Of a DNA stretch of 60,285 nt, positions 16,765 through 25,830 are shown piece by piece. The DNA comes from an uncultured Oscillospiraceae bacterium (GTDB taxonomy: Bacteria; Bacillota; Clostridia; Oscillospirales; Oscillospiraceae), in the NCBI GenBank assembly GCA_947625045.1, contig CANQMW010000018.1, positions 1 through 60,285 of the forward strand. Direction: 5' to 3'. The notes beneath the pieces were generated by a model. That model had not been told where the DNA came from, did not search any database, and worked only from the letters and a program-made list of their open reading frames with translations. The first letter of the stretch is position 1, and each line of letters begins with the position of its first letter. The position numbers and the translations under genes were made by a program.

Positions 16765-16815
16765 GCCTCCCTCTGACGAGGGAGGTGGCACGGCGAAGCC
16801 GTGACGGAGGGAGAG
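16765..16815. repeat. A-type palindromic element, half copy A3
   Basis: The left half of the family only: gcctccctctgacgagggaggtgg, then gcacggcgaagccgtg and acggagggagag. It sits just ahead of the parE promoter. Confidence 0.7.
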
Positions 16816-16826
16816 ATATCGTTTTC

Positions 16827-16854
16827 TTGATTTTTAAACAAAATATGGTATACT
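16827..16854 (+). promoter_or_regulatory. Promoter of the topoisomerase operon
   Basis: TTGATT (16827-16832), 16 bases, then TATACT (16849-16854). The -10 is preceded by TGG, which makes it an extended -10. Confidence 0.75.
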
Positions 16855-16913
16855 GTGTTTATACTAGGTAGATTATGTCCACCGGACAACAAGATATTGA
16901 AGTGAGGATATCC

Positions 16914-18896
16914 ATGGCAAAGGCAAAGAAGGAAGTCTACGGCAACGAGTCCATCAGCCAGCTGAAGGGCGCGGACCGGGTGCGCAAGCGCCCCAGCGTC
17001 ATCTTCGGCTCCGACGCGCTGGAGGGCTGCGAGCACTCGGTATTCGAGATATTGTCCAACTCCATCGACGAGGCCCGGGCGGGCTACGGCGACGTCATCA
17101 CCGTCACCCGGTTCGAGGACAAGTCCATCCAGGTGGAGGACTTCGGCCGGGGCTGCCCGGTGGACTGGAACCCCACGGAGAACAAGTATAACTGGGAACT
17201 GGTGTACTGCGAGCTGTACGCCGGCGGCAAATATGACAACGACGAGGGCGAGAGCTACGAGTACTCCCTGGGCCTGAACGGCCTGGGCGCCTGCGCCACC
17301 CAGTACGCCTCCGAGTACATGGATGTGACCGTGTGGCGGGACGGGTACCGCTACGACCTGCGCTTTGAAAAGGGCGAGATCGTGGGCAAGCTGAAAAAAG
17401 GCCCCGCGGACCGGAAAAAGACCGGCACCACCCACCGCTGGCGGCCGGACCTCAACGTATTCACCGACAACGACATCCCGGAGGAGTGGTTCCGGGACAC
17501 CCTCCGCCGTCAGGCGGTGGTAAACGCGGGCGTCACCTTCCGCTTGCGCATCCAGCACGGCAGCAAGTTCGAGACCACGGACTATCTCTACGAACAGGGC
17601 ATATTGGACTACGTGGCGGAGACGGCCGGGGAGAACACCCTCACCGCGCCTACGTTCATCGAGGCGGAGCGCCGGGGCCGGGATAGAGAGGACAAGCCGG
17701 AATACAAGGTGAAGCTCTCCGCGGCGTTCTGCTTCTCCAACCGGGTGAATCTTTTAGAGTACTACCACAACTCCTCCTGGCTGGAGCACGGCGGCGCGCC
17801 GGACAAGGCCGCCCGCCTGGGCTTTGTCTACGCCGTGGACGCCTACATCAAGAAGCTGGGCAAATACCAGAAAAACGAGTCCAAGATATCCTTCCAGGAC
17901 GTGCAGGACTGCCTCATCCTGGTGACCAACTGCTTCTCCACCCAGACCAGCTACGCCAACCAGACGAAAAAGGCCATCACCAACCGCTTCGTCCAGGAGG
18001 CCATGACCGACTTCTTCAAGGAGAAGCTGGAGATATGGTGCATCGAGCACAAGGCCGAGGCGGACAAAATGGCCGAGCAGGTGCTCATCAACAAGCGCTC
18101 CCGGGAGCAGGCGGAGCGCCAGCGGCTGAACATCAAGAAAAAGCTCACCGGCTCCATGGATATCGTCAGCCGGGTGGAGAAGTTCGTGGACTGCCGCAGC
18201 CGGGACCCGGAGAAGCGGGAGCTGTACATCGTGGAGGGCGACTCCGCCCTGGGCTCCTGCAAGATGGGCCGGGACGCGGAATTTCAGGGCATCATGCCCG
18301 TCCGGGGCAAGATACTCAACTGCCTGAAGGCGGACTACACGCGCATCTTCAAAAGCGACATCATCACGGACCTGCTGAAGGTCTTAGGCTGCGGCGTGGA
18401 GGTGGAAAAGCACGGCAAGGAACTTAATTCCTTCGACCTTGCGAACCTCCGGTGGAGCAAGGTGGTCATCTGCACCGACGCGGACGTGGACGGCTTCCAG
18501 ATACGCACGCTCATCCTCACTATGCTCTGGCGGCTCACCCCCACCCTCATCAAGGAAGGCTACGTATACATCGCCGAGTCGCCGCTCTATGAGATCACCT
18601 GCCGGGAGAAGACGTGGTACGCCTACTCCGACGGGGAGAAGAACAAGATCGTGGAGGACCTGGGCAAGGCGAAATTCACCGTCAACCGCTCCAAGGGTCT
18701 GGGCGAGAACTCCGCGGAGATGATGTGGCTCACTACCATGAACCCGGAGACCCGCCGGCTCATCCGGGTCATGCCCGAGGAGGCCCAGCGCACGGCCTAT
18801 TACTTTGAGCTGTTTGAGGGCAACGACCTGGAGGGCCGTAAAGCCCATATCGCCACCGAGGGCTACAAGTACCTGGAGCTGGCGGATATATCGTAA
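16914..18896 (+). CDS. parE: Type II topoisomerase B subunit (ParE/GyrB-type)
   Basis: The protein has 660 residues. The ATG at 16914 lies 7 bases after GAGG. It is the ATPase subunit of a topoisomerase IV-like enzyme that decatenates and relaxes DNA. The GHKL ATPase is at residues 20-220 (NSIDEA with the catalytic region; GLNGLGACATQY lid). The transducer domain follows, then TOPRIM with EGDSALGS (about 443) and TDADVDG (about 522). GRGCPVDWNP replaces the more usual GRGIPV(D/G), which marks the divergent second topoisomerase pair of Clostridia. The partner gene begins 10 bases downstream. Confidence 0.9.
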   Translation: MAKAKKEVYGNESISQLKGADRVRKRPSVIFGSDALEGCEHSVFEILSNSIDEARAGYGDVITVTRFEDKSIQVEDFGRGCPVDWNPTENKYNWELVYCELYAGGKYDNDEGESYEYSLGLNGLGACATQYASEYMDVTVWRDGYRYDLRFEKGEIVGKLKKGPADRKKTGTTHRWRPDLNVFTDNDIPEEWFRDTLRRQAVVNAGVTFRLRIQHGSKFETTDYLYEQGILDYVAETAGENTLTAPTFIEAERRGRDREDKPEYKVKLSAAFCFSNRVNLLEYYHNSSWLEHGGAPDKAARLGFVYAVDAYIKKLGKYQKNESKISFQDVQDCLILVTNCFSTQTSYANQTKKAITNRFVQEAMTDFFKEKLEIWCIEHKAEADKMAEQVLINKRSREQAERQRLNIKKKLTGSMDIVSRVEKFVDCRSRDPEKRELYIVEGDSALGSCKMGRDAEFQGIMPVRGKILNCLKADYTRIFKSDIITDLLKVLGCGVEVEKHGKELNSFDLANLRWSKVVICTDADVDGFQIRTLILTMLWRLTPTLIKEGYVYIAESPLYEITCREKTWYAYSDGEKNKIVEDLGKAKFTVNRSKGLGENSAEMMWLTTMNPETRRLIRVMPEEAQRTAYYFELFEGNDLEGRKAHIATEGYKYLELADIS

Positions 18897-18906
18897 GAGG
18901 TAAGAT

Positions 18907-21150
18907 ATGGCACGTAAAGCGAAAAACGACAACGCCCCCGCCAAGCGGGGCATGGACCCCAACGTGATGGGCCTCCGGGGCGAGGTCATCGACCAGCCCA
19001 TCACCGATACGCTGGAGCTCAATTTCATGCCCTACGCCATGAGCGTCATCGTCTCCCGGGCCATCCCGGAGATAGACGGCTTCAAGCCCAGCCACCGAAA
19101 GCTCCTCTATTGCATGTACCGGATGGGCCTTCTGAACGGGGCCCGGACCAAGAGCGCCAACATCGTGGGCCAGACCATGCACTATAACCCCCACGGGGAC
19201 GCGGCCATCTACGAGACCATGGTGCGCCTTACCCGGGACAACGAGGCCCTGAACGTGCCCTTCGTGGACAGCAAGGGCAACTTTGGCAAGGTCTACTCCC
19301 GGGACATGGCCTACGCCGCCAGCCGCTACACCGAGGCCAAGCTGGCCCCCATATGCGCGGAGCTGTTCCGGGACATCGACAAGGACACGGTGGACTTCGT
19401 GCCCAACTACGACAATACCACCACCGAGCCCAGTCTGCTGCCCACCACCTTCCCCAATGTGCTCGTCAGCGCCAACCTGGGCATCGCCGTGGGCATGGCC
19501 AGCCAGATATGCGGCTTCAACCTGGCGGAGGTGTGCCAGACCACCATCGAGCTCATCAAAAACCCGGACCATGAGATCCTGTCCACCATGCCCGCCCCCG
19601 ACTTCCCCACCGGCGGCGAGATCGTCTACGACCCGGGCCAGATGGCGGAGATATACCGCACCGGCCGGGGCTCCTTCCCTGTCCGGGCCCGGTGGCGCTA
19701 TGTGGAAAAAGAGCACATCATCGAGATCTACGAGCTGCCCTACACAACCACCGCCGAGGCGGTGATGGACAAGTGCCGGGACCTGATAAAAGAGGGCAAG
19801 ATCAAAGAGATCGCCGACATGCGGGACGAGACCGACCTGGGCGGCCTCAAATTAGCCATCGACATCAAGCGGGGCACGGACCCGGACAAGCTGATGGCGA
19901 AGCTGTTCCGGCTCACGCCGCTGCAGGACAACTACCCCTGTAACTTCAATATCCTCATCGCCGGCTCCCCCCAGGTGCTGGGGGTGGGCGAGATACTGAC
20001 CGAGTGGATCGCCTGGCGCACCGAGTGTGTCCGGCGGCGGGTCTACTTCGACATGACCCGCAAAAAGGAGAAGCTCCACCTCCTGGAGGGCCTCAAGGCC
20101 ATACTTTTGGACATCGACCGGGCCATCCGCATCATAAGAGAAACCGAATCCGAGGCCGAGGTGGTGCCCAACCTCATGATCGGCTTCGGCATCGACGAGG
20201 TCCAGGCGGAATACGTGGCGGAGATAAAGCTTCGCAACATCAACCGGGAGTATATCTTAAAGCGCACGGAGGAGACCGCCGCCCTGGCGGAAGAGATAAA
20301 GGACTTGGAGGACACCCTCTCCTCCAAGCGCCGCCTGCGCTCCATCATCACCGACGAGCTCAAGGCCGTGCTCAAAAAGTACCCCTCCCCCCGGCGGACG
20401 GGCATCGTCTACGCCCGGGAGATCGAGGACCTGGACGAGGGACCGGAGCCGGTGGACGACTACCCGGTGCATGTGTTCCTGTCCCGCCACGGATACATGA
20501 AGAAGATAACCCCCCAGAGCCTGCGCATGAGCGGGGAGCAGAAATATAAAGAGGACGACGGCCTGGGCTGGTACTGGGAGACCACCAACGCTGCGGAGCT
20601 TCTGCTCTTCACCGATAAGCAGCAGGCCTACAAGGTCCGCCTTTCTGACTTCGCCGACGGCAAGGCGAGCCAATTGGGCGACTACCTGCCCGGGGCGCTG
20701 GGCTTCGACGAGGGGGAGAGCTTCGTCACGGCGGTGCTGGCCGGGGACTATTCCGGGTCCATGCTGCTGTTTTTTGAAAACGGCAAGTGCGCCCGTCTGC
20801 CCCTTTCCGCCTACGCCACCAAGACCAACCGCCGCCGCCTCACCGGCGCTTACTCCGACAAGAGCCCTCTCGTGGCCCTGCTGCCTCTGGAGGGGGAGGC
20901 GGAGATCGCCGTCACCAGCGCGGAGGGCCGGTGCGTGGTGTTCTCCTCCGCCCTCCTGGCCCCCAAGACCAGCCGCACCACCCAGGGCGTGCAGGTGATG
21001 ACCGTGAAAAAGCACCTGGTCGTCCGGGCGCAGTTCCTCACGGACACCGCCATACAGAACCAGTCCCGCTACCGGGTCCGCTCCATCCCCGCCGCCGGCG
21101 CGAAGCTCACTGACGCCGATAGAGGCGAGGAACAGATGACGTTCATTTGA
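18907..21150 (+). CDS. parC: Type II topoisomerase A subunit (ParC/GyrA-type)
   Basis: The protein has 747 residues. The ATG at 18907 follows AAGAGGTAAG. It breaks and rejoins DNA through Tyr141 (AASRYTEAK). The quinolone pocket reads PHGDAAIYE (95-103), so the position equal to E. coli GyrA Ser83 is Ala99, while the second acidic position is Glu. The coiled-coil tower is followed by a C-terminal beta-propeller of about 240 residues. I find no GyrA box (QRRGGRG type); the comparable stretch is TKTNRRRLTGAYS. This favours ParC over GyrA. It is operonic with parE. Confidence 0.9.
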   Translation: MARKAKNDNAPAKRGMDPNVMGLRGEVIDQPITDTLELNFMPYAMSVIVSRAIPEIDGFKPSHRKLLYCMYRMGLLNGARTKSANIVGQTMHYNPHGDAAIYETMVRLTRDNEALNVPFVDSKGNFGKVYSRDMAYAASRYTEAKLAPICAELFRDIDKDTVDFVPNYDNTTTEPSLLPTTFPNVLVSANLGIAVGMASQICGFNLAEVCQTTIELIKNPDHEILSTMPAPDFPTGGEIVYDPGQMAEIYRTGRGSFPVRARWRYVEKEHIIEIYELPYTTTAEAVMDKCRDLIKEGKIKEIADMRDETDLGGLKLAIDIKRGTDPDKLMAKLFRLTPLQDNYPCNFNILIAGSPQVLGVGEILTEWIAWRTECVRRRVYFDMTRKKEKLHLLEGLKAILLDIDRAIRIIRETESEAEVVPNLMIGFGIDEVQAEYVAEIKLRNINREYILKRTEETAALAEEIKDLEDTLSSKRRLRSIITDELKAVLKKYPSPRRTGIVYAREIEDLDEGPEPVDDYPVHVFLSRHGYMKKITPQSLRMSGEQKYKEDDGLGWYWETTNAAELLLFTDKQQAYKVRLSDFADGKASQLGDYLPGALGFDEGESFVTAVLAGDYSGSMLLFFENGKCARLPLSAYATKTNRRRLTGAYSDKSPLVALLPLEGEAEIAVTSAEGRCVVFSSALLAPKTSRTTQGVQVMTVKKHLVVRAQFLTDTAIQNQSRYRVRSIPAAGAKLTDADRGEEQMTFI

Positions 21151-21154
21151 GAAT

Positions 21155-21273
21155 AAGCCTCCCTCTGACGAGGGAGGTGGCGCGGCGATAGCCGCGACGG
21201 AGGGAGAGAAACTTAAAATCTCTCCCCCAGTCACCGCCTAACGGCGGCGACAGCCCCCTCGTCAGAGGGGGCC
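21155..21273. repeat. A-type palindromic element, copy A4
   Basis: The 119-bp element has terminal hairpins aagcctccctctgacgagggagg and gccccctcgtcagagggggc. Its right end supplies the GAGGGGG that serves as ribosome binding site for the next gene. Confidence 0.8.
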
Positions 21274-21276
21274 ATA

Positions 21277-22167
21277 ATGGCAAGCGAGGCAACTATGGAC
21301 AAAGTGACTCAATTTCTCAAAACCGACGGGAAAGCTGTCGCCATCAACCTCATCGGCTGCGTCATCGCCGGGGTCAGCTTCTCCTTCTTCACCTTTCCCA
21401 ACAACATCGTCTCCGGCGGCCTCACCGGCGTGGCGCAGATATTGAACCTGCTGCTGGGCCTGCCCGTGGGCGTGACCATCATCGTGATGAACATCCCCCT
21501 GTTTCTGGTTGCGTGGAAGAAGTTCGGCCTCAGGTTCATCATCTACTCCCTCATCGGCACGGTGGGCTCCAGCGTGGCCATCGACCTATTGAACGCCCTG
21601 CATATCACCCTCACCCACGACATATTGCTGGCGGCGGTGTACGGCGGGCTTTTGAAGGGCCTGGGCTACGGGCTCATCTTCACTACCGGCGGCACCAGCG
21701 GCGGCACAGACATCCTGTCAAGGCTTCTCCGCCGCAAGTACGGCTATATCCAGCTGGGCACCATCGGTCTGGTGCTGGACGCGGTGGTTGTCGTGGCCTT
21801 CGCGGTGATATTCAAACGCTTCGACGCGGCCATGTATACCATCATCACCATGTTCGTGTCCAGCCGGGTAGTGAACCTGCTGCTCTACGGCACGGCCAAT
21901 TCCAGCGTCTGCTACATCATCACCACCGCCCCCCGGGACATCGCCCAGGCCATCGGCGCGGCCCTGCACCGGGGCGCCACGCTCCTGAAGGGCGAGGGCG
22001 CCTATACCGGCGAGGAGCGGGACGTGGTGCTGTGCGCCGTGAAGCGCCAGCAGATACCCCAGCTCAAGAAGCTGGTATCCGACTATGACAAGAGCGCCTT
22101 CGTCATCGTCACCCAGTCCCACGAGGTGTTCGGCAAGAACTTCCAGAACATCATAAATACAGATTGA
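21277..22167 (+). CDS. YitT-family membrane protein (DUF161 + DUF2179)
   Basis: The protein has 296 residues. Five or six membrane helices fill the first 200 residues, with the typical GGLTGVAQI (about 48-56) and GGTSGGTDI (about 143-151) glycine motifs. The last 80 residues form the cytosolic DUF2179 domain (AALHRGATLLKGEGAYTGEERDVV). The molecular function is not established. The ATG at 21277 is served by GAGGGGG from the repeat; a second ATG at 21295 has a weaker site. No own promoter is evident, so it may be read through from parEC. Confidence 0.85.
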   Translation: MASEATMDKVTQFLKTDGKAVAINLIGCVIAGVSFSFFTFPNNIVSGGLTGVAQILNLLLGLPVGVTIIVMNIPLFLVAWKKFGLRFIIYSLIGTVGSSVAIDLLNALHITLTHDILLAAVYGGLLKGLGYGLIFTTGGTSGGTDILSRLLRRKYGYIQLGTIGLVLDAVVVVAFAVIFKRFDAAMYTIITMFVSSRVVNLLLYGTANSSVCYIITTAPRDIAQAIGAALHRGATLLKGEGAYTGEERDVVLCAVKRQQIPQLKKLVSDYDKSAFVIVTQSHEVFGKNFQNIINTD

Positions 22168-22180
22168 GGAGGATATCGCT

Positions 22181-22768
22181 ATGGCAGGCATCATTGAAAA
22201 TCTCAGGAAAAACGGCTTCACCGTCACCGAGTTCGACACAAAGGAAGCCGCGGCGGACTGGCTGGTTGACAGCATCCACGGCAAGACCGTGGGCATGGGC
22301 GGCAGCGCCACGTTGGGGGCCCTGGACATCTACGACCGCCTCAAGGCGGACAACACCGTCTACTGGCACGCCAAGGAGCCCGGCGCGGATACCTGCATCC
22401 ACGAGATCAACGCCCAGGTGTTCCTCACCAGCGCCAACGCCATCTCCGAAGAGGGCTACATACTGAACATCGACGGTCAGGGCAACCGTCTGGCCGCCTC
22501 CGCCATGAAAAAGGAGCGGGTCATATTCGTGGTTGGGCAGAACAAGCTCTCCGGCCCCTTCCCCGAGGCCCTGGAACGGGCCCGGAATATAGCCGGCCCC
22601 CTGAACGCCAAGCGGTTGGGGAAGAAGACTCCCTGCGCCGTGGACGGCGTCTGCCACGACTGCCACAGCCCCGACCGCATCTGCAACGCCCTGCTGGTCC
22701 TCTGGGCCAAGACCATGTGGGCGGACAGCATGGAGGTCGTCCTCATCCACGAGGACCTGGGATTCTGA
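22181..22768 (+). CDS. LUD-domain protein (lactate utilisation LutC/DUF162 type)
   Basis: The protein has 195 residues. The ATG at 22181 lies 7 bases after GAGGAGGA. The LUD fold is seen in KTVGMGGSATLGALDIYDRLK, in the central ILNIDGQGNRLAASAM, and in the C-terminal cysteine-rich stretch CAVDGVCHDCHSPDRIC. This single-domain form with clustered cysteines is common in anaerobic Firmicutes and is not coupled to LutA/LutB here. Its reaction is not known. It starts 14 bases after the YitT gene, so both are probably co-transcribed. Confidence 0.8.
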   Translation: MAGIIENLRKNGFTVTEFDTKEAAADWLVDSIHGKTVGMGGSATLGALDIYDRLKADNTVYWHAKEPGADTCIHEINAQVFLTSANAISEEGYILNIDGQGNRLAASAMKKERVIFVVGQNKLSGPFPEALERARNIAGPLNAKRLGKKTPCAVDGVCHDCHSPDRICNALLVLWAKTMWADSMEVVLIHEDLGF

Positions 22769-22792
22769 GGGCGGTGAGGCCGCCCCTGCCAG

Positions 22793-22893
22793 GCCGACGC
22801 CCGGCGGGAACCGGCAGTGTGCCGGATGCGGTTGGTGAGCGCAGCGAACTTTAGCAGCAGGCATACTGTCGGGCCCGTCCGGGCAAAACCTGC
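22793..22893 (-). repeat. C-type interspersed repeat, copy C2
   Basis: It is the reverse complement of 11037-11135, including ccggcagtgtgccgg, gttggtgagcg and the tgtcgggcccgtccgggc end. It lies between the LUD gene and 23031. The rest of that gap is AT-richer and holds no clear promoter. Confidence 0.8.
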
Positions 22894-23030
22894 GTCCTCA
22901 AAGGGCGGCCTCGGGTCGGCATAGGGCGGCCTGGAACACAGTTTTAATCCCTTTTTAATCTCCCTTCCATATCCCTTTAAAAAACCCGTGCTAGGATGGG
23001 CCCAGATCAAAAACCTAAGGAGGTATCGCC

Positions 23031-23579
23031 ATGGAACGGTACGAGATGGCGGAGCTTTTGAGCCAGAAGGCGGGCGTGACCCTGGAGGAGGCCCGTAAGG
23101 CTCTGGAGGACAATAACTGGGACATGCTGGACGCCATGGTGGCCCTGGAGCGGGCCCACAACAAGTCCGGCGGCGTCCATGTGGAGACGGGGGCCGAGGC
23201 GCCCGCCGGGGTGAAGCCGGTGAAGAACGTCAGCTCCAAGGACGGCGCCGGGGTGTTCACCAACGGCTTTGCGGTGCTGTGGGGGTATGTGAAAAAGCTG
23301 TTCCGCATCAGCCTGGACAACGACTTCGTGGTCCTGCACCACGATAAGCAGATCATGGCCGTGCCGGTGCTGGTGCTGGTGGTGCTGCTGTTTGCAAGCG
23401 TCGGCCTCATGCTGGTTGTACTGCTGGCGGGGCTCTTCCTGGACTGCAAGTACCACTTCGCCGGCCGGCAGCTGGGCCAGGAGGGCATCAACGCCGCCAT
23501 GGACAAGGTCAGCGACCTGGCCGGGGACATCAAGCAGTCCATCCGCAGTGCCGGCGAGGACAAGCCCGATGACCAGTAA
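23031..23579 (+). CDS. UBA-like N-terminal domain plus membrane segment (DUF4342 type)
   Basis: The protein has 182 residues. The ATG at 23031 lies 8 bases after AAGGAGG. Residues 1-42 form a three-helix UBA/TS-N-like domain (LLSQKAGVTLEEARKALEDNN). After a linker comes the conserved WGYVKKLFRISLDNDFVV patch and a long hydrophobic stretch (VPVLVLVVLLFASVGLMLVVLLAG), then a helical tail. This resembles the DUF4342 family. No activity is known. It lies ahead of a two-component system but is separated from it by a terminator. Confidence 0.65.
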   Translation: MERYEMAELLSQKAGVTLEEARKALEDNNWDMLDAMVALERAHNKSGGVHVETGAEAPAGVKPVKNVSSKDGAGVFTNGFAVLWGYVKKLFRISLDNDFVVLHHDKQIMAVPVLVLVVLLFASVGLMLVVLLAGLFLDCKYHFAGRQLGQEGINAAMDKVSDLAGDIKQSIRSAGEDKPDDQ

Positions 23580-23595
23580 CAGAACACATTGCACA

Positions 23596-23625
23596 GGGGG
23601 CGGGGCTTCCCGCCCCCTTCTCTTT
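23596..23625 (+). terminator. Terminator after the UBA-domain gene
   Basis: A 9-bp stem gggggcggg/cccgccccc with a 4-base loop is followed by TTCTCTTTT. Confidence 0.8.
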
Positions 23626-23642
23626 TGCCGGGAGGTGGGACC

Positions 23643-24326
23643 ATGGCGGTGAAGATACTGATCGTGGAGGATGAATCGGGCATCGCCCGGTTTCTGGAGC
23701 TGGAGCTTGAACACGAGGGCTATGCCGTGGACAAGGCCGCCGACGGCCGCACGGGCCTGGACATGGCCCTGGCAGGCGGGTATGGCCTCATATTGCTGGA
23801 CGTGATGTTGCCCGGGCTCAACGGCCTGGAGGTGCTGCGCCGGCTCCGGGCGGAGTCCGCGGTGCCAGTGATACTGCTCACCGCCCGGGACGCGGTGATG
23901 GACAAGGTCAGCGGTCTCGACATGGGCGCCAACGACTATATCACCAAGCCCTTCTCCATCGAGGAGCTCTTAGCCCGCATCCGGGCGGCCCTGCGGGCAG
24001 GAAGCACGGAAAAGCGCCCGGAGGCCCTCACATGGGGAAAGCTCTCCCTGGACCCGGCCCGGCACACGGTGACCTACGGCGGCGAGGGCATCCGCCTTAC
24101 CTATAAGGAATTTATGCTCTTACAAACGCTTCTGGAGAACCGGGACATCGTCCAGACGAGGGACGCCCTTTTGGAAAAGGTCTGGGGCTACGACTTTGCC
24201 GGGGAGACAAACGTAGTGGATGTATACATCCGCTATCTGCGCCAGAAGATCGACGACCCCTTCGGCGTGAAGCTCATCCACACCGTCCGGGGCCTGGGCT
24301 ACGTCATCCAGGGGGACGGCACATGA
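23643..24326 (+). CDS. OmpR/PhoB-family response regulator
   Basis: The protein has 227 residues. The start is the ATG at 23643, after GGGAGGTGG; an upstream extension to 23589 runs through the terminator. The receiver domain has acidic residues 10-11, phospho-acceptor Asp53 (LLDVMLPG) and Lys102 (TKPFS). A winged-helix DNA-binding domain follows, ending VDVYIRYLRQKID and VRGLGYVI. It overlaps the kinase gene by four bases, so the two form one system. The target genes are unknown; the phospholipid group downstream is a candidate. Confidence 0.95.
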   Translation: MAVKILIVEDESGIARFLELELEHEGYAVDKAADGRTGLDMALAGGYGLILLDVMLPGLNGLEVLRRLRAESAVPVILLTARDAVMDKVSGLDMGANDYITKPFSIEELLARIRAALRAGSTEKRPEALTWGKLSLDPARHTVTYGGEGIRLTYKEFMLLQTLLENRDIVQTRDALLEKVWGYDFAGETNVVDVYIRYLRQKIDDPFGVKLIHTVRGLGYVIQGDGT

Positions 24327-25639
24327 ACGGCCGCACTACCTCCATCGCCCGGCGCATCGCCTGGAGCCAGCAGTGGAAGAAGTTCTGGCGCATCCTGTGG
24401 CAGACGGTGATCCTGTTTGTCGTTGCCGTGGCCGTGTGGTGCGTGGCCGCGGCCCAGGGGTTGGATGTGCCCCTGACCCGCGGCACGGAGTTTTATATCC
24501 AGATAGCTGACGACAGCCCTCACACCTTCTCCGACGTGGTGCTGGCGGACCCCGGCTCCGCCCTGAATTTACTGCAGCACGGTGGCGAAAACCCCTGCGC
24601 CGGCGACGTGATCTTTCACATGGGGGACAAGACGGCGGACATGGGCGCGTTCCTGTTCTGGCTGGGCTTCTGCCTGGAGTGCCTCACGGCGCTGCGGCTC
24701 TTATTCTGGCTGCTTTCCTGCTTCCGGGCCACGGCCCGCGTGCGCAAATATCTCCGGCCCATCGACGACATCGCCCAGGTGACGGAGAGCATCTCCGCCC
24801 ACGGCTTCGACGAGAGCAAGTTCCACTCCCTGGAGGAGGCCATCGACCATCTGAACGGCGCCTCCCCCGACGAACAGCTGCACGTGGGTGACAGCGACCT
24901 GGCGGGACTGGAGAACGCGGTCAACAACCTCATCGTGCGCATGCACGCGGGCTACCGCCAGCAGGTCCGCTTCGTGGACGATGCCAGCCACGAGCTGCGC
25001 ACGCCCATCGCCGTCATCCAGGGCTACGCCGACATGCTGGACCGCTGGGGCAAGACCGACGAGAAGGTATTAAACGAGTCCATCCGGGCCATCCGCACCG
25101 AGGCGGAGCACATGAAGACCCTGGTAGAGCAGCTTCTGTTCCTGGCCCGGGGCGACGCGGGCCGCCAGGAGCTGAAGCTGGAGGATACGGACCTGGCCGC
25201 CCTGGTGCGGGAGGTATACGAGGAGAGCCGGATGATAGACCCGGCCCACGAATATGCCGCGGACCTGGCCGCCCCCGTGCCCGTGCGGGCCGACCCGGCC
25301 CTTTTGAAGCAGGCGGTGCGCATCCTCGCGGACAACGCCCGCAAATACTCCCCCGCGGGCACCCGTATCACCCTCCGGGCCTATATGGACGGGCCGGACG
25401 CCTGCGCCGACGTGCAGGACAACGGCATCGGCATCAGTCCTGAGGACGCGCCCAAGATGTTCGACCGCTTTTTCCGCGCCGACGCCGCCCGGAAGGCCGA
25501 CGACAAGGGCAGCGGCTTGGGCCTTTCCATCGCCCGGTGGATCGTGAGCCGCCACGGCGGGCATTTCCAGGTCCGCTCCTATGAGGGCGTGGGCACCCGG
25601 GTCACCCTTATCCTGCCGGGGGAATCAAAGAAGTCTTAA
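24323..25639 (+). CDS. Sensor histidine kinase
   Basis: The protein has 438 residues. The order is: membrane helix 1 (about 26-45), an extracytoplasmic sensor of about 60 residues, helix 2 (about 108-134), a HAMP-like linker, and the HisKA domain with His223 (DDASHELRTPIAV). The HATPase domain follows with ADNARKYSPAG (N box), DNGIGISPEDAPKMFDRFF (G1/F) and GSGLGLSIARWIV (G2). Its ATG overlaps the regulator's stop codon. The external sensor is short and has no recognisable ligand fold. Confidence 0.95.
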   Translation: MNGRTTSIARRIAWSQQWKKFWRILWQTVILFVVAVAVWCVAAAQGLDVPLTRGTEFYIQIADDSPHTFSDVVLADPGSALNLLQHGGENPCAGDVIFHMGDKTADMGAFLFWLGFCLECLTALRLLFWLLSCFRATARVRKYLRPIDDIAQVTESISAHGFDESKFHSLEEAIDHLNGASPDEQLHVGDSDLAGLENAVNNLIVRMHAGYRQQVRFVDDASHELRTPIAVIQGYADMLDRWGKTDEKVLNESIRAIRTEAEHMKTLVEQLLFLARGDAGRQELKLEDTDLAALVREVYEESRMIDPAHEYAADLAAPVPVRADPALLKQAVRILADNARKYSPAGTRITLRAYMDGPDACADVQDNGIGISPEDAPKMFDRFFRADAARKADDKGSGLGLSIARWIVSRHGGHFQVRSYEGVGTRVTLILPGESKKS

Positions 25640-25776
25640 TGGACACCGGGACCCGTTTCGCGCTATACTGCGATACGGGCCATTTTTACCCTTTCCTTTA
25701 CCGCTCCCTTTACCGCCGTGGCCTATATTCAGGCCAGGCTGTGACGAAACTGTAAGGCATTTGTAATAGATACCGG

Positions 25777-25805
25777 TTGCGCCGGGGAGCGGTATTTGAT
25801 AAAAT
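25777..25805 (+). promoter_or_regulatory. Candidate promoter of the phospholipid gene group
   Basis: TTGCGC (25777-25782), a 17-base spacer, and TAAAAT (25800-25805) lie 26 bases ahead of the PAP2 start codon. The -35 is weak. Confidence 0.5.
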
Positions 25806-25830
25806 GATGACAAATCCCAAGGAGGCCCCT

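Noticed and set aside
18907-21150. Naming the topoisomerase pair gyrB/gyrA
   Set aside because: No GyrA box is visible and the B subunit is of the divergent second type, so ParE/ParC is preferred, with some doubt.
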